64,000 nucleotides of DNA from Thalassococcus profundi (GCF_003344785.1 NZ_QPMK01000019.1:1-64000), one strand, 5' to 3'. Positions 54,081 to 62,929 are shown, counted from the stretch's first letter. The notes: generated by a model not told the origin, from the sequence alone. Made by a program: numbers and translations.

Positions 54081-54225
54081 CGACAAGAAAACCCAGCTTG
54101 AACGCTTCAAGGAAGCCGCCCGCCAGCTAGAGACGGACGACGACGAAGAGCGTTTCAACGAGAAGCTTCGGAAGCTAGCGAAGCAAAAGCAGGGCGAAAA
54201 AGGGGGGGCTGGTCAGAATGACTAG
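54073..54225 (+). CDS. Small charged protein of the passenger unit
   Basis: A 50-residue protein starting at GTG 54073 inside the PIN gene stop, with AAGGA seven bases before. It is very charged and helical: SDDKKTQLERFKEAARQLET, DDDEERFNEKLRKLAKQ. Similar short charged proteins accompany IS1595-type elements. Its role is unknown; it may assist transposition or act in the PIN unit. Confidence 0.7.
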   Translation: MSDDKKTQLERFKEAARQLETDDDEERFNEKLRKLAKQKQGEKGGAGQND

Positions 54226-54304
54226 ATCTCAGAGGATCAGGGTGTCATTGGTCATGCAGGCAGCCCGGCTTATGCGTGTGCCAGTCTGCCTGCACCAAGA
54301 GTTC

Positions 54305-54631
54305 TTATCCGAACAGCGACCGCGCGAGAGTGTTCCCATCGAAAAGGTTCGCGAGTGTGGACGGATACTTCACTTCGCCCCTCGTGGCGTAGGTGCCATT
54401 AGAAGCATTGACGACTAGGATCGTATCACTCGAAGCAACTGACGATCCTAGGTAGATTGCAGTCGCGAGCGTTTGAGTGGATTTGGAAGACTTGATGATG
54501 ATCAGTGACGTTGTCTCGTCCCAGGTCGTCGAGTTTTCCGCCTCACTTTTGATAGTATCAACAAGGGAAGCATAGCGATCCGCGTAAGTTCTATCGTTCG
54601 CAACGCGAAACGAGATTAGATAGGTAGCCAT
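54305..54631 (-). CDS. SinR/Cas2-like small protein
   Basis: A 108-residue protein that starts ATYLISFRVANDRTYADRYA and continues LVDTIKSEAENSTTWDETTS, LIIIKSSKSTQTLATAIYLG and DTILVVNASNGTYATRG. The strand-helix-strand order and the first strand match the SinR/Cas2-like ferredoxin fold group. There is no CRISPR array and no Cas1, so it is not a CRISPR adaptation protein. ATG 54631 is preceded by AAAGGATGCC. It faces the other passenger genes across an 80-bp gap, and its own promoter probably uses the right terminal repeat (TTGACA inward). Confidence 0.7.
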   Translation of the reverse strand: MATYLISFRVANDRTYADRYASLVDTIKSEAENSTTWDETTSLIIIKSSKSTQTLATAIYLGSSVASSDTILVVNASNGTYATRGEVKYPSTLANLFDGNTLARSLFG

Positions 54632-54874
54632 GTCGGCATCCTTTCGCAAAATGCGACGGATCGCCTTGACTTGCTTGAGTCCTCCCGCGTAGGATTTCTA
54701 CACCTTATCCAGCTATCCGCAGCGACCCGTCCTGATAGGGTTGCGGAGATCGGAAAGTTCGCGCCGCCTTGGTTCCCGCCTTGGCGGCGCATCCGTTTCC
54801 AACCGTCCTGCACAGTCTCGATTCGTTCTTGTGGTGAGTCAAGAGCGCGCCACTATATATTGCGGTCATCAAGC

Positions 54875-54906
54875 GGGTTTGTCAAATATACAATCGCCCA
54901 ACAAAA
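54875..54906. repeat. Right terminal inverted repeat and target duplication of the IS1595-family transposon
   Basis: Bases 54875-54898 (beginning GGGTTTGTCAAATATACAAT) are the exact inverse of 51837-51860. CAACAAAA follows at 54899-54906. On the minus strand the repeat contains TTGACA, with AATATA 18 bases later, so it may drive the inward gene at 54305. Confidence 0.95.
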
Positions 54907-54908
54907 GG

Positions 54909-55880
54909 TCAGGCCAACCCAAGATCGGCACGCAACTGCGCCGCATCGACACCCCCCGCGGGCGCGCCCTCCTGCACGAGACGCGCCGCGAGCGCGACCA
55001 GACCCGCGTTCACAGGCGTCGGCACGCCCGCAAGACGCCCCAGCAGGACGATCTCGCCGTTGAGGTAATCGGTCTCGATCGACCCGAGCCCGCGCAACAG
55101 GCTCTGCGTGGTGGAGCCACCGACCCGCTCCACCCCTTCGATATCGGTGATCCGCAGGTGTTCGGCCCGGCGCGGGTCCTTCATGCTGACATCCGCAAAA
55201 GCGATGCCATGCGCGGCATAATCCGCCCTTGCCTCGTCGCGCGCCGCTTCGACCAGGTCGTCCTGGCCATGTCCCTTGCCCAGTGCCGCTTCGAGGATGT
55301 TGCCCAGGTTCATCAGCAGTTTGCCGTATTTGCTGGCCATCACGTCGTCCAGCACGAACCCCGCGATCAGGCTGCCGTCCAGCGCCTGCGCCAGCCGCGT
55401 GTCGTCGGCATCCTGTCCATGCGGATAGCGGCCGATGTCGAAGATGCCAAGTTTGGGTTCGGCATGCACGGCGATCTCTCCGGGCGTGAGAAAGCTCGCG
55501 GGGACCATGACCGTGACACCGTGCACGTTCGGAAACAGCCGCAGCGCCATGCGTTCGTTGGCCACCCCGTTCTGCAGGCAGAAGATCGGCTGGTCACGCA
55601 ACCCCGCCGCGCGCAGATCCTCCAGCGCCGCGGCGGTGTCCTGCGTTTTCATGCACAGCAAAACGATGTCGTCGGGCCGCAGCCCCGCCTCGGCCACGCT
55701 GCCGACGCAGTCGAACCGGACCACCTTGTCCATCCGGGGCGTGCGTACCCGCAGGCCGCGCGCCCGGATCGCATTCAGTTGTGCGCCGCGCGCGATGCCG
55801 ATGACCTCGATCCCGTTGAGGCTCAGCGCCGCGGCAACGGTGCCCCCGATGCCGCCGACGCCGAAGACCACCGCGCGCAT
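54909..55880 (-). CDS. Ketopantoate reductase-like (ApbA/PanE family) protein
   Basis: A 323-residue NADP-dependent reductase of the ApbA/PanE family. VFGVGGIGGTVAAALS is the cofactor motif, DIVLLCMKTQDT and FCLQNGVANE the central motifs, and KYGKLLMNLGN with the catalytic Lys. It is probably for pantothenate synthesis or a related 2-keto acid; the family contains many enzymes of other substrates. The stop codon lies 3 bp from the transposon target duplication, so the insertion just missed the gene. It starts 5 bp after ahcY stops, on the same strand. Confidence 0.82.
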   Translation of the reverse strand: MRAVVFGVGGIGGTVAAALSLNGIEVIGIARGAQLNAIRARGLRVRTPRMDKVVRFDCVGSVAEAGLRPDDIVLLCMKTQDTAAALEDLRAAGLRDQPIFCLQNGVANERMALRLFPNVHGVTVMVPASFLTPGEIAVHAEPKLGIFDIGRYPHGQDADDTRLAQALDGSLIAGFVLDDVMASKYGKLLMNLGNILEAALGKGHGQDDLVEAARDEARADYAAHGIAFADVSMKDPRRAEHLRITDIEGVERVGGSTTQSLLRGLGSIETDYLNGEIVLLGRLAGVPTPVNAGLVALAARLVQEGAPAGGVDAAQLRADLGLA

Positions 55881-55884
55881 GCGC

Positions 55885-57273
55885 TCAGTACCGGTAGTGT
55901 TCGGGCTTGAACGGTCCTTCGGGCGTCACACCGATATAGGCCGCCTGTTCTTCATCCAGCTTGGTCAGCTTCACACCGATGCGGTCCAGATGCAGCCGTG
56001 CGACCTTTTCGTCGAGGTGCTTGGGCAGGATGTAGACCTCGTTGGCGTATTGATCGCCCTTGGTCCACAGCTCGATCTGCGCCAGCACCTGGTTGGTAAA
56101 GCTGGCCGACATGACAAAGGACGGATGGCCGGTGGCATTGCCGAGGTTCAGCAGACGGCCTTCGGACAGCAGGATCAGACGATTGCCGTTCGGCATCTCG
56201 ATCATGTCCACCTGGTCCTTGATGTTGGTCCACTTGTGGTTCTTGAGGCTCGCCACCTGGATTTCGTTGTCGAAGTGGCCGATGTTGCCGACGATCGCCA
56301 TGTCCTTCATCTCGCGCATGTGCTCGATGCGGATCACGTCCTTGTTGCCGGTGGTGGTGATGAAGATGTCCGCGCTGTCCAGCACGTCCTCGAGCAGCAC
56401 GACCTCGAACCCATCCATCGCCGCCTGAAGCGCGCAAATCGGGTCGACCTCGGTCACCTTCACGCGCGCCCCGGCGCCGCGCAGCGACGCCGCAGAGCCC
56501 TTGCCCACGTCGCCGTAACCGCAAACCACGGCGACCTTGCCCGCCATCATGGTATCGGTGGCGCGGCGGATGCCGTCAACGAGGCTTTCCTTGCAGCCGT
56601 ACTTGTTGTCGAATTTCGACTTGGTGACGCTGTCGTTGACGTTGATCGCCGGGAACGGCAGCTGGCCCTTCTTGACCAGTTCGTAGAGACGATGCACCCC
56701 GGTCGTGGTTTCCTCGGACACACCCTTGATCGCGTCGCGGGTCTTGGTGAACCAGCCCGGCGTTTCCTTCATGCGCTTGGCGATCTGCTTCTTGATCACC
56801 TCTTCCTCTTCCGAGGACGGCACCGGGATGATGTCCTCGCCCGCCTCGGCGCGTGCGCCCAGCAGAACATAAAGCGTCGCATCGCCACCGTCGTCGAGGA
56901 TCATGTTGGCGCCCTCGGGGAACTGGAACGACTTGTCGAGGTAATCCCAGTGCTCTTCGAGGCTCTGGCCCTTGACGGCAAAGACCGGAATGCCCGCCTC
57001 GGCGATGGCGGCGGCGGCATGGTCCTGAGTCGAGAAGATGTTGCACGATGCCCAGCGCACGTCCGCGCCCAGCGCCACCAACGTTTCGATCAGTACCGCG
57101 GTCTGGATCGTCATGTGCAGCGAGCCCACGATCCGGGCGCCCTTGAGCGGTTTGGAGTCGCCGAATTCCGTGCGGCAGGCCATGAGGCCCGGCATCTCGG
57201 TTTCGGCGATATCCAGCTCTTTGCGCCCGTAGGCGGCAAGGGCGATGTCCTTGACGATGTAATCCTGTGCCAT
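55885..57273 (-). CDS. ahcY: Adenosylhomocysteinase
   Basis: A 462-residue S-adenosylhomocysteine hydrolase, full length for bacterial SAHH with the characteristic insert. It has [20 protein letters not shown] at the start, the substrate region [11 protein letters not shown], the NAD motif [20 protein letters not shown] and the conserved C-terminal end KPEHYRY. It clears the inhibitory by-product of methyltransferases, which fits the two FkbM-type methyltransferases next door. GGAGAGCCGC precedes the start. In related purple bacteria it lies near the regA cluster, as here. Confidence 0.97.
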   Translation of the reverse strand: MAQDYIVKDIALAAYGRKELDIAETEMPGLMACRTEFGDSKPLKGARIVGSLHMTIQTAVLIETLVALGADVRWASCNIFSTQDHAAAAIAEAGIPVFAVKGQSLEEHWDYLDKSFQFPEGANMILDDGGDATLYVLLGARAEAGEDIIPVPSSEEEEVIKKQIAKRMKETPGWFTKTRDAIKGVSEETTTGVHRLYELVKKGQLPFPAINVNDSVTKSKFDNKYGCKESLVDGIRRATDTMMAGKVAVVCGYGDVGKGSAASLRGAGARVKVTEVDPICALQAAMDGFEVVLLEDVLDSADIFITTTGNKDVIRIEHMREMKDMAIVGNIGHFDNEIQVASLKNHKWTNIKDQVDMIEMPNGNRLILLSEGRLLNLGNATGHPSFVMSASFTNQVLAQIELWTKGDQYANEVYILPKHLDEKVARLHLDRIGVKLTKLDEEQAAYIGVTPEGPFKPEHYRY

Positions 57274-57380
57274 TGCGGCTCTCCAAATGTTATTTCAGCA
57301 TTGCGCGTACCATCCCTTGATTTGGCAGGCAACGTAGAACACAAAGGGTGCGCCCATAGGCGCGCAACGGACATTAATTT

Positions 57381-58088
57381 ATGTGCAGGGAACGGACGCC
57401 GGTGACCACCCAGCCCGACATTCCCGCCAACCGATACGGGCGCTATTGCGTGCCCGCCGGGCTCGAGGACCGGCCTGCGGCCCGGGCGGTGCTGGCGGGT
57501 CAGGCCTACGAACCGGAGACGCTGCGCTTCATGCGCGCCCATGCGGGCGACGGCGATATCATCCACGCCGGCGCCTTCTTCGGCGATTTCATCCCGGCGC
57601 TCTCCACCGCTTTGACCCCCGGGGCGCGGCTTTGGGCGTTCGAGCCGAACCCGGGCAACTTCGCCTCGGCGCAGGAAACCGTGCGGCTCAACGATCTGCA
57701 GAACGTCACGCTGACCAATGCCGCGGTGTCGAACCAGCCCGACGAACTGCTGTTCCGCACCCGCGACAAGGACGGCAAATCCCTTGGCGGGCTCAGCCAT
57801 TTCGTCACCGAACCCGGCGACGGGGTCGAAGCGGTGGCCGCGGCGATGCTGGATTTCGTCGTGCCGCTCGACCGCAAGGTGTCGATCCTGCAACTGGATG
57901 TCGAAGGCCATGAAAAACAGGCGATGCTGGGCGCCTACCACCTGGTCAACCGGTGGGCGCCGATCCTGATCCTGGAGTATTTCAACAAGCCCCAATGGAT
58001 CGCCCGGCGCTTTCCCGGTCTGGGGTACCGCCACATCGGCAAGCTGCACGGCAACCACGTCTTCGCAGCCCGCGACATCACGCTCTGA
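57381..58088 (+). CDS. FkbM-family methyltransferase
   Basis: A protein of about 235 residues with the FkbM methyltransferase fold: GDIIHAGAFFGDFIPAL (S-adenosylmethionine loop), LWAFEPNPGNFASAQETVRL and VSILQLDVEGHEKQAMLG. Relatives methylate hydroxyls of sugars, lipids or antibiotics; this one's substrate is unknown. ATG 57381 has no clear ribosome site; GTG 57402, preceded by AGGGAACGG, may be the true start. A paralogue lies directly downstream. Confidence 0.8.
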   Translation: MCRERTPVTTQPDIPANRYGRYCVPAGLEDRPAARAVLAGQAYEPETLRFMRAHAGDGDIIHAGAFFGDFIPALSTALTPGARLWAFEPNPGNFASAQETVRLNDLQNVTLTNAAVSNQPDELLFRTRDKDGKSLGGLSHFVTEPGDGVEAVAAAMLDFVVPLDRKVSILQLDVEGHEKQAMLGAYHLVNRWAPILILEYFNKPQWIARRFPGLGYRHIGKLHGNHVFAARDITL

Positions 58089-58223
58089 TCCGCCGCCTTG
58101 GTCCGGTCGTGCCACGTTTTGTGCGCAAACCGCCCATCTTCACACCGCAATTGCCTGTTTTAACCGTGTTCGACCGACGCACCTCGCGGCTTCGGAGAGC
58201 ACCGGAAAGGGCAGGATCGCGCC

Positions 58224-58967
58224 ATGAACCAGATCACTCTCGAACAGCCCGCCTGCAGTCCCCGGTTCGGATTCTCCATCGCGGAGAACGCCTACGGCCG
58301 GTATTGCATTCCGGACGCTTTCCGCAAACGCGACCTGCCGGACCTTTTGTGCTCCGGCGCGGTGTACGAACCCCGAACGCTGCATTTTTTGCGCCGCGCC
58401 CTGGACGAAACCGGCGGCGACATCGTGACCGGCGGCGCCTTCCTCGGCGATTTCCTCCCGGCGCTGCATGACCGGCTGGCCCCGGACGCGCGCATCCACA
58501 GCTTCGAACCGGCACCTCTGACCCATGCCGCCGCGTGCCACACCATCATTCTGAACGGTCTGGACCGCGTGACCCTGCCGAAAGTCGCCGTCGGTGCCCA
58601 CGACGGCATCCTGCCGCTGCAGGTGATGCGGCGCGAGGGCGGCGCACCGCTGGCCGCAGCCGCGCGGATCGCGCCCGGCGGAGAAGGCAGCCATGTCGCC
58701 ATGGTCAAGGCGATGCGCATCGACGACCTCGTCCCCGCCGGACGCCGGGTGACGATCCTGCAGCTCGACCTCGAAGGCTTCGAGCTCGAAGCGCTGAAGG
58801 GCGCGGCCGGTCTCATCGCCCGCAACCGCCCCATCCTCGTGCTCGACGAAAGCCGTGCCAATGCGCGCGAGGCCTATCTCGCGCACCTTTCGGACGCCTT
58901 CCCGCAGATCGGCTACCATGCCGCCGGGAGCACCGAGACCAACGTGATCCTGCTGCCCGAAGGCTAA
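58224..58967 (+). CDS. FkbM-family methyltransferase, second copy
   Basis: A 247-residue relative of the preceding gene, sharing the start (NRYGRYCVP versus NAYGRYCIP), GDIVTGGAFLGDFLPALHD, FEPAPLTHAAACHTIILNG and VTILQLDLEGFELEALKGA. The two arose by duplication and have diverged clearly. The start ATG 58224 follows GGAAAGGGCAGGATC. The substrate is unknown; tandem copies suggest two positions of one glycan or lipid. Confidence 0.82.
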   Translation: MNQITLEQPACSPRFGFSIAENAYGRYCIPDAFRKRDLPDLLCSGAVYEPRTLHFLRRALDETGGDIVTGGAFLGDFLPALHDRLAPDARIHSFEPAPLTHAAACHTIILNGLDRVTLPKVAVGAHDGILPLQVMRREGGAPLAAAARIAPGGEGSHVAMVKAMRIDDLVPAGRRVTILQLDLEGFELEALKGAAGLIARNRPILVLDESRANAREAYLAHLSDAFPQIGYHAAGSTETNVILLPEG

Positions 58968-59036
58968 CGGCAGGCCAGGGTTTACAGCCTCGGGGACGGC
59001 GATTAACCCTTGCCGCCACGCAGACAAGGATCCCCG

Positions 59037-59639
59037 ATGCCGCCCTCCCGCTCGCAACCCCGCGCCTGGCAACGCATGCTGTCGGGCCGCCGGCTCGACC
59101 TGCTCGACCCCACCCCCGTGGATATCGAGATCGAGGACATCGCCCACGGTCTGGCCTTCGTCGCGCGCTGGAACGGCCAGACCCGCGGCGACTATGCCTA
59201 TTCGGTGGCCGAACATTCCCTGCTGGTCGAGGAACTCTTCCGCCGCCTGACCCCAGGTGCGCCGGTGAAATGGCAGCTGGCGGCGCTGCTGCACGATGCG
59301 CCCGAATACGTCATCGGCGACATGATCTCGCCGGTCAAGGCGGCGGTCGGCCCCGGCTACGGCGCGCTGGACGACCGGCTGACCGCCGCGATCCACCTGC
59401 GCTTCGGCTTGCCCGCGCAGATCCCCGCCACGGTCAAGAAACAGATCAAGCGCGCCGATCGGATCAGCGCCTGGATGGAGGCGACGCAGATCGCAGGCTT
59501 CGCCCCGGCCGAAGCCGACAGGTTCTTCGGCCATCCCGATCCGGCGCTGATGGAGAACCTCACCATCCTGCTTCGCCCGCCGGTGGAGACCCGCGCCGCC
59601 TTCACCGCCCGCCACGCCGACCTTATGGCCCGCCTGTGA
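59037..59639 (+). CDS. HD-domain phosphohydrolase (YfbR-like)
   Basis: A 200-residue HD-domain protein. His in SVAEHSLLVEELF, the HD pair in LLHDAPEYVIGDM and the later Asp in KRADRIS form the metal site of 5'-nucleotidase-type HD enzymes such as YfbR. It probably removes phosphate from a nucleotide. ATG 59037 is preceded by AAGGATCC. It overlaps the acetyltransferase gene by four bases (GTGA). Confidence 0.85.
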   Translation: MPPSRSQPRAWQRMLSGRRLDLLDPTPVDIEIEDIAHGLAFVARWNGQTRGDYAYSVAEHSLLVEELFRRLTPGAPVKWQLAALLHDAPEYVIGDMISPVKAAVGPGYGALDDRLTAAIHLRFGLPAQIPATVKKQIKRADRISAWMEATQIAGFAPAEADRFFGHPDPALMENLTILLRPPVETRAAFTARHADLMARL

Positions 59640-60109
59640 CGATCACGGTGCGCCGCGCCGGTCCGCTCGACACCCGCGAGATGGCCGAGATCCTGGCAGC
59701 CCTCATTGAGGACGGCGCCGCAACCGCGGTCAGCGGCCCGGTCAGCCGGGCGGACATCGCGGAATGGATGGCCTTCGATCCGGGCCGTTCTGCCTGGCAT
59801 GTCGCCGAGAATGCAGCGGGACACATCCTCGGTTTCCAGTTCATCGAACCGAACCCGGCCCTGCCCGACGCCTGCTGCGACATCGCCAGCTACGTGCGTC
59901 CCGGACAGGGCGGCGTCGGCATCGGTTCGGCGCTCTTCGACGCCACCCGCCGCGCCGCCCGCGCCTTGGGCTATACGGCCATTGTGGCGGTTATCCGCGC
60001 CGACAATGCCGCAGGCCTCGCCTATTACCAAAGCCGGGGCTTCGAGGACTGGCAGACCTGGCACGACGCGCCGATCGCGCCGCGGATCGTGAAACGACAC
60101 GACCTCTGA
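59636..60109 (+). CDS. GNAT-family N-acetyltransferase
   Basis: A 157-residue acetyltransferase that starts at GTG 59636 inside the HD gene stop. It has TITVRRAGPLDTREMAEILA, the acetyl-CoA motif VRPGQGGVGIGSALFDATRR and the late NAAGLAYYQSRGFEDW. The substrate is not known. It is translationally coupled to the HD hydrolase. Confidence 0.88.
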   Translation: MTITVRRAGPLDTREMAEILAALIEDGAATAVSGPVSRADIAEWMAFDPGRSAWHVAENAAGHILGFQFIEPNPALPDACCDIASYVRPGQGGVGIGSALFDATRRAARALGYTAIVAVIRADNAAGLAYYQSRGFEDWQTWHDAPIAPRIVKRHDL

Positions 60110-60193
60110 CCGCGCCCGCCCCCTCTTCGGTTCACAATAACCCTCAGAGAGCACGAGAGACTGGTCTCTCGTATCGCCCGGCACGGGCCGATC

Positions 60194-60763
60194 CTACCGC
60201 GGCGACCGCTTCGCCAGGATGCGCTGCAGCGTGCGCCGGTGCATGTTCAGCCGGCGCGCCGTCTCGGACACGTTGCGGTCGCACAGCTCGTAGACCCGCT
60301 GGATATGCTCCCAACGCACCCGGTCGGCGCTCATCGGGTTTTCCGGCGGCGGCGGCGGATCGTCCGAGGTGGCCAGCAGCGCGTTGGTGATGTCGGTGGC
60401 ATCGGCGGGCTTCGACAGATAATCCGTGGCACCGATCTTGACCGCGGCCACCGCCGTGGCGATGGCGCCGTAGCCGGTCAGCACGACGACCCGGCAATCG
60501 GGCCGCTTCTCGCGTAGCACCTCCACGACGTCAAGCCCGTTGCCGTCCTCGAGCCGCAGGTCAACGACCGCATAGGCCGGCGGACGCGCCGTCGCGATGG
60601 CAGAGCCGCCGGCAACGGAATCGGCGGTTTCGACCTCGAACCCGCGCTTTTCCATCGCCTTCGCCAGCCGCTTCAGGAACGGCTCGTCGTCATCCACCAG
60701 CAAAAGGCTCTTGTCCGCTCCCAGATCGACTGCTGCCCGGTCCGCCACGTCTCTCATCCTCAT
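60194..60763 (-). CDS. regA: RegA/PrrA/ActR-type response regulator
   Basis: A 189-residue two-domain regulator. The receiver part has LLLVDDDEPF, phospho-acceptor Asp68 in AVVDLRLED and the Lys in YLSKPA. A proline hinge (DDPPPPPENP) leads to a Fis-type HTH: HIQRVYELCDRNVSETARRL and NMHRRTLQRILAKRSPR. RegA controls respiration, nitrogen and carbon fixation and photosynthesis genes with RegB. The gene lies with senC on one strand and regB divergent, the usual alphaproteobacterial order. hvrA is not present in the expected place next to it. Confidence 0.95.
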   Translation of the reverse strand: MRMRDVADRAAVDLGADKSLLLVDDDEPFLKRLAKAMEKRGFEVETADSVAGGSAIATARPPAYAVVDLRLEDGNGLDVVEVLREKRPDCRVVVLTGYGAIATAVAAVKIGATDYLSKPADATDITNALLATSDDPPPPPENPMSADRVRWEHIQRVYELCDRNVSETARRLNMHRRTLQRILAKRSPR

Positions 60764-60819
60764 TCATTTGTCCCGCCAGAGGTAGTCCGTGCCGGCAGAC
60801 CGGTCAAATGGTACGAACG

Positions 60820-61413
60820 TCACAGCTTGTCGACGAAGCAGGCGGTCCGTTCGGCCACCTGCTCTGCCGTCAGGTCGCGGCGGAAGTAGTCGGCAAAGCC
60901 ATGATCCGGCAGCATCAGGTAGGTAAAGGTCGAATGATCGACGAGGTAGTACTCCGGATCCTCGTCGTCATGCGCCTGGTAAAAGGTGCGGTAGGCCTGG
61001 CTCGCCGCCTTAACCTGCTCGGCGCTGCCGGTCAGACCGACCATGTCCTCGTGCATGTTGGCGGCATAGCTGCCCACCACCTCGGGCGTGTCACGCTTGG
61101 GGTCGATCGAGATGAAGACCGGTGTGACCTCGTGCCCGGCCTCGGCCAGCAGGTCCACCGCTTCGGCATTGCGCGCGGTGTCGAGGGGGCAGACATCCGG
61201 GCAGAAGGTATAGCCGAAATAGACCAGCGACGGTTCGGTCAGCACATCGGCATCGGTCACTGTCTCGCCCTCGCCGTTGACCAGTTCGAACGGCCCGCCG
61301 ATGCTCGCCGATCCGCCGGCGATCTGCCCGCCGCGGCACTCGGCGAAGACGTCGCCGCCGCCGCCCGGAGAGGTGACGTACCAGACGCCGCCCAACAGCG
61401 CCAGAACGGCCAC
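60820..61413 (-). CDS. senC: SenC/PrrC (Sco1-like) copper protein
   Basis: A 197-residue Sco-family protein with N-terminal anchor (VLALLGGVWYV), the copper motif CPDVC (Cys71, Cys75) and the distal His160 in LVDHSTFTYLM. It delivers copper or thiol electrons to cytochrome oxidase and modulates RegB. The start is unclear. GTG 61413 is in frame, but the best ribosome site (GGAAAGGAAAATGCC) precedes ATG 61442, which is in another frame. A one-base change near 61432 would join them, giving MVR...AAISAGVAVLALLGG, a sensible anchor. Confidence 0.9.
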   Translation of the reverse strand: MAVLALLGGVWYVTSPGGGGDVFAECRGGQIAGGSASIGGPFELVNGEGETVTDADVLTEPSLVYFGYTFCPDVCPLDTARNAEAVDLLAEAGHEVTPVFISIDPKRDTPEVVGSYAANMHEDMVGLTGSAEQVKAASQAYRTFYQAHDDEDPEYYLVDHSTFTYLMLPDHGFADYFRRDLTAEQVAERTACFVDKL

Positions 61414-61531
61414 CCCGGCAGAGATTGCAGCAGCCTGACCATGGCATTTTCCTTTCCGCGTGTCGCGTCCTGCATTAGATATCCCCTACCTAAACACGGG
61501 GGCCGCCCGTGCAAGCGACAGATGGGCGCAG

Positions 61532-62929
61532 ATGACCGACAGCGATATCAGCCTTCTGGGCACGCGCAACCGCAGCAAGTGGATCCGCCTGCGCACGATG
61601 ATCCTGCTGCGCTGGTTCGCCATCGCCGGACAGCTGACGGCGATCTTCGTGGCACAGTACCTCTACGGCCTGCAACTGGAGTTGGGCCTGTGCTTCCTCG
61701 CCGTCGGCGTCTCGGTCATCGGCAACATGGTGGCGATCTTCGTCTTTCCCGAGAACAAGCGCCTGTCCGAGACCGAAAACCTGCTGATGGTGATGTTCGA
61801 CCTGTTGCAGCTGTGTTTCCTGCTGTTCCTCACCGGCGGGCTGAACAACCCCTTTTCGGTTCTGGTGCTGGGCCCCGTCACGGTGTCGGCGGCAGTGCTG
61901 GCGCTGCGGTCCGCTATCCTGCTGGGAACCACCGCCTTCGTGCTCATCACCGCGATGATGTTCTACCACCTGCCGCTGCGCACCGCCGACGGAGACATCC
62001 TGCGCATCCCCGACATCTTCGTCTACGGCCAGTGGTTCGCGATCAGCATCGCGCTGGTCTTCATTTCTCTCTATGCCCGCCGCATCACCGCCGAGATGAA
62101 CTCCATGTCCGACGCGCTGACCGCCACGCAGATGGCGCTGGCCCGGGCGCAGAAGCTCAACGACCTGGGCGGGGTGGTCGCCGCCGCCGCGCACGAGCTG
62201 GGCACGCCGCTGGCGACGATCAAGCTGACCTCGTCCGAGCTGATCGAGGATCTGGACGACCGGCCCGAACTGCAGGAGGACGCGCGTCTTATCCGCGAAC
62301 AGGCCGACCGCTGCCGCGACATCCTGCGCTCCATGGGCCGCGCCGGAAAGGACGACCTGCAGATGCGGCAGGCGCCGCTGCTCGAGGTGATCCGCGAGGC
62401 GGCAGAGCCGCATGAGAGCCGCGGCAAGACCATCCGCATCGCCGAGTCGCCGGACCCCGAAGGCGATCCGGCGCAGCCGCAGATGCTGCGCCGCCCCGAG
62501 GTGATCCACGGGTTGCGGAATCTCGTGCAGAACGCCGTCGATTTCGCCCGCAGCACCATCTGGATCGAGGCGATCTGGTCCGACACCCAGATCACCGTCC
62601 GCATCCGCGACGACGGACGCGGATTTCCGCAGCACCTGCTGGGCCGGATCGGCGACCCGTTCGTCGGCCGCCGCCGCAGCGAGGCCGAGAAGAGCCACCG
62701 CCCGGAATACGAAGGCATGGGCCTGGGCCTCTTCATTGCCAAGACCCTGCTTGAACGGTCGGGCGCCGAGCTGAGCTTTGCCAACGGGTCCGACCCGTTC
62801 GAGCCGGTGGCGCCCAGCGGCGTCCCGACCGGCGCCGTGGTCGAGGTCACCTGGCCCCGCGCGCGCATCGTGCCCAGCGGCGCGGGCAACAGCTTTGCCA
62901 TCGGCGAGAACCGTCCGATCACCGCCTGA
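61532..62929 (+). CDS. regB: RegB/PrrB-type redox sensor kinase
   Basis: A 465-residue membrane kinase, normal length. Six membrane helices hold the quinone-binding motif GGLNNPF. His221 in AAAHELGTPLATIKL is the phosphorylation site and Cys261 (DRCRDIL) matches the redox-active Cys of RegB. The ATPase end has LRNLVQNAVDFA, RDDGRGF and GMGLGLFIAKTLL. It senses the quinone pool and oxygen and controls RegA. It is divergent from senC-regA. Confidence 0.96.
   Translation: MTDSDISLLGTRNRSKWIRLRTMILLRWFAIAGQLTAIFVAQYLYGLQLELGLCFLAVGVSVIGNMVAIFVFPENKRLSETENLLMVMFDLLQLCFLLFLTGGLNNPFSVLVLGPVTVSAAVLALRSAILLGTTAFVLITAMMFYHLPLRTADGDILRIPDIFVYGQWFAISIALVFISLYARRITAEMNSMSDALTATQMALARAQKLNDLGGVVAAAAHELGTPLATIKLTSSELIEDLDDRPELQEDARLIREQADRCRDILRSMGRAGKDDLQMRQAPLLEVIREAAEPHESRGKTIRIAESPDPEGDPAQPQMLRRPEVIHGLRNLVQNAVDFARSTIWIEAIWSDTQITVRIRDDGRGFPQHLLGRIGDPFVGRRRSEAEKSHRPEYEGMGLGLFIAKTLLERSGAELSFANGSDPFEPVAPSGVPTGAVVEVTWPRARIVPSGAGNSFAIGENRPITA

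Larger units (their letters stand above)
51837..54898 (+). mobile_element. Complete IS1595-family transposon with passenger genes (3062 bp)
   Basis: The unit is bounded by perfect 24-bp terminal repeats and an 8-bp duplication. It contains the transposase gene (51906-52865), a terminator, a protein of unknown function with a PIN-type nuclease in an overlapping pair, a 50-residue charged protein, and on the other strand a small Cas2/SinR-like protein. Passenger genes are known in the ISNwi1-type branch of IS1595. The perfect ends and intact reading frames point to a recent insertion. It sits between the extensin-like gene and the ketopantoate-reductase-like gene, both read leftward. Confidence 0.93.

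Noticed and set aside
54305-54631. Cas2 of a CRISPR adaptation module
   Set aside because: There is no Cas1, array or other cas gene, and the gene lies within the IS1595-family transposon as cargo.
57274-57380. S-adenosylhomocysteine or SAM riboswitch before ahcY
   Set aside because: The 107 bp before the start show only a short GCGCC/GGCGC stem near the FkbM gene and none of the conserved riboswitch core.
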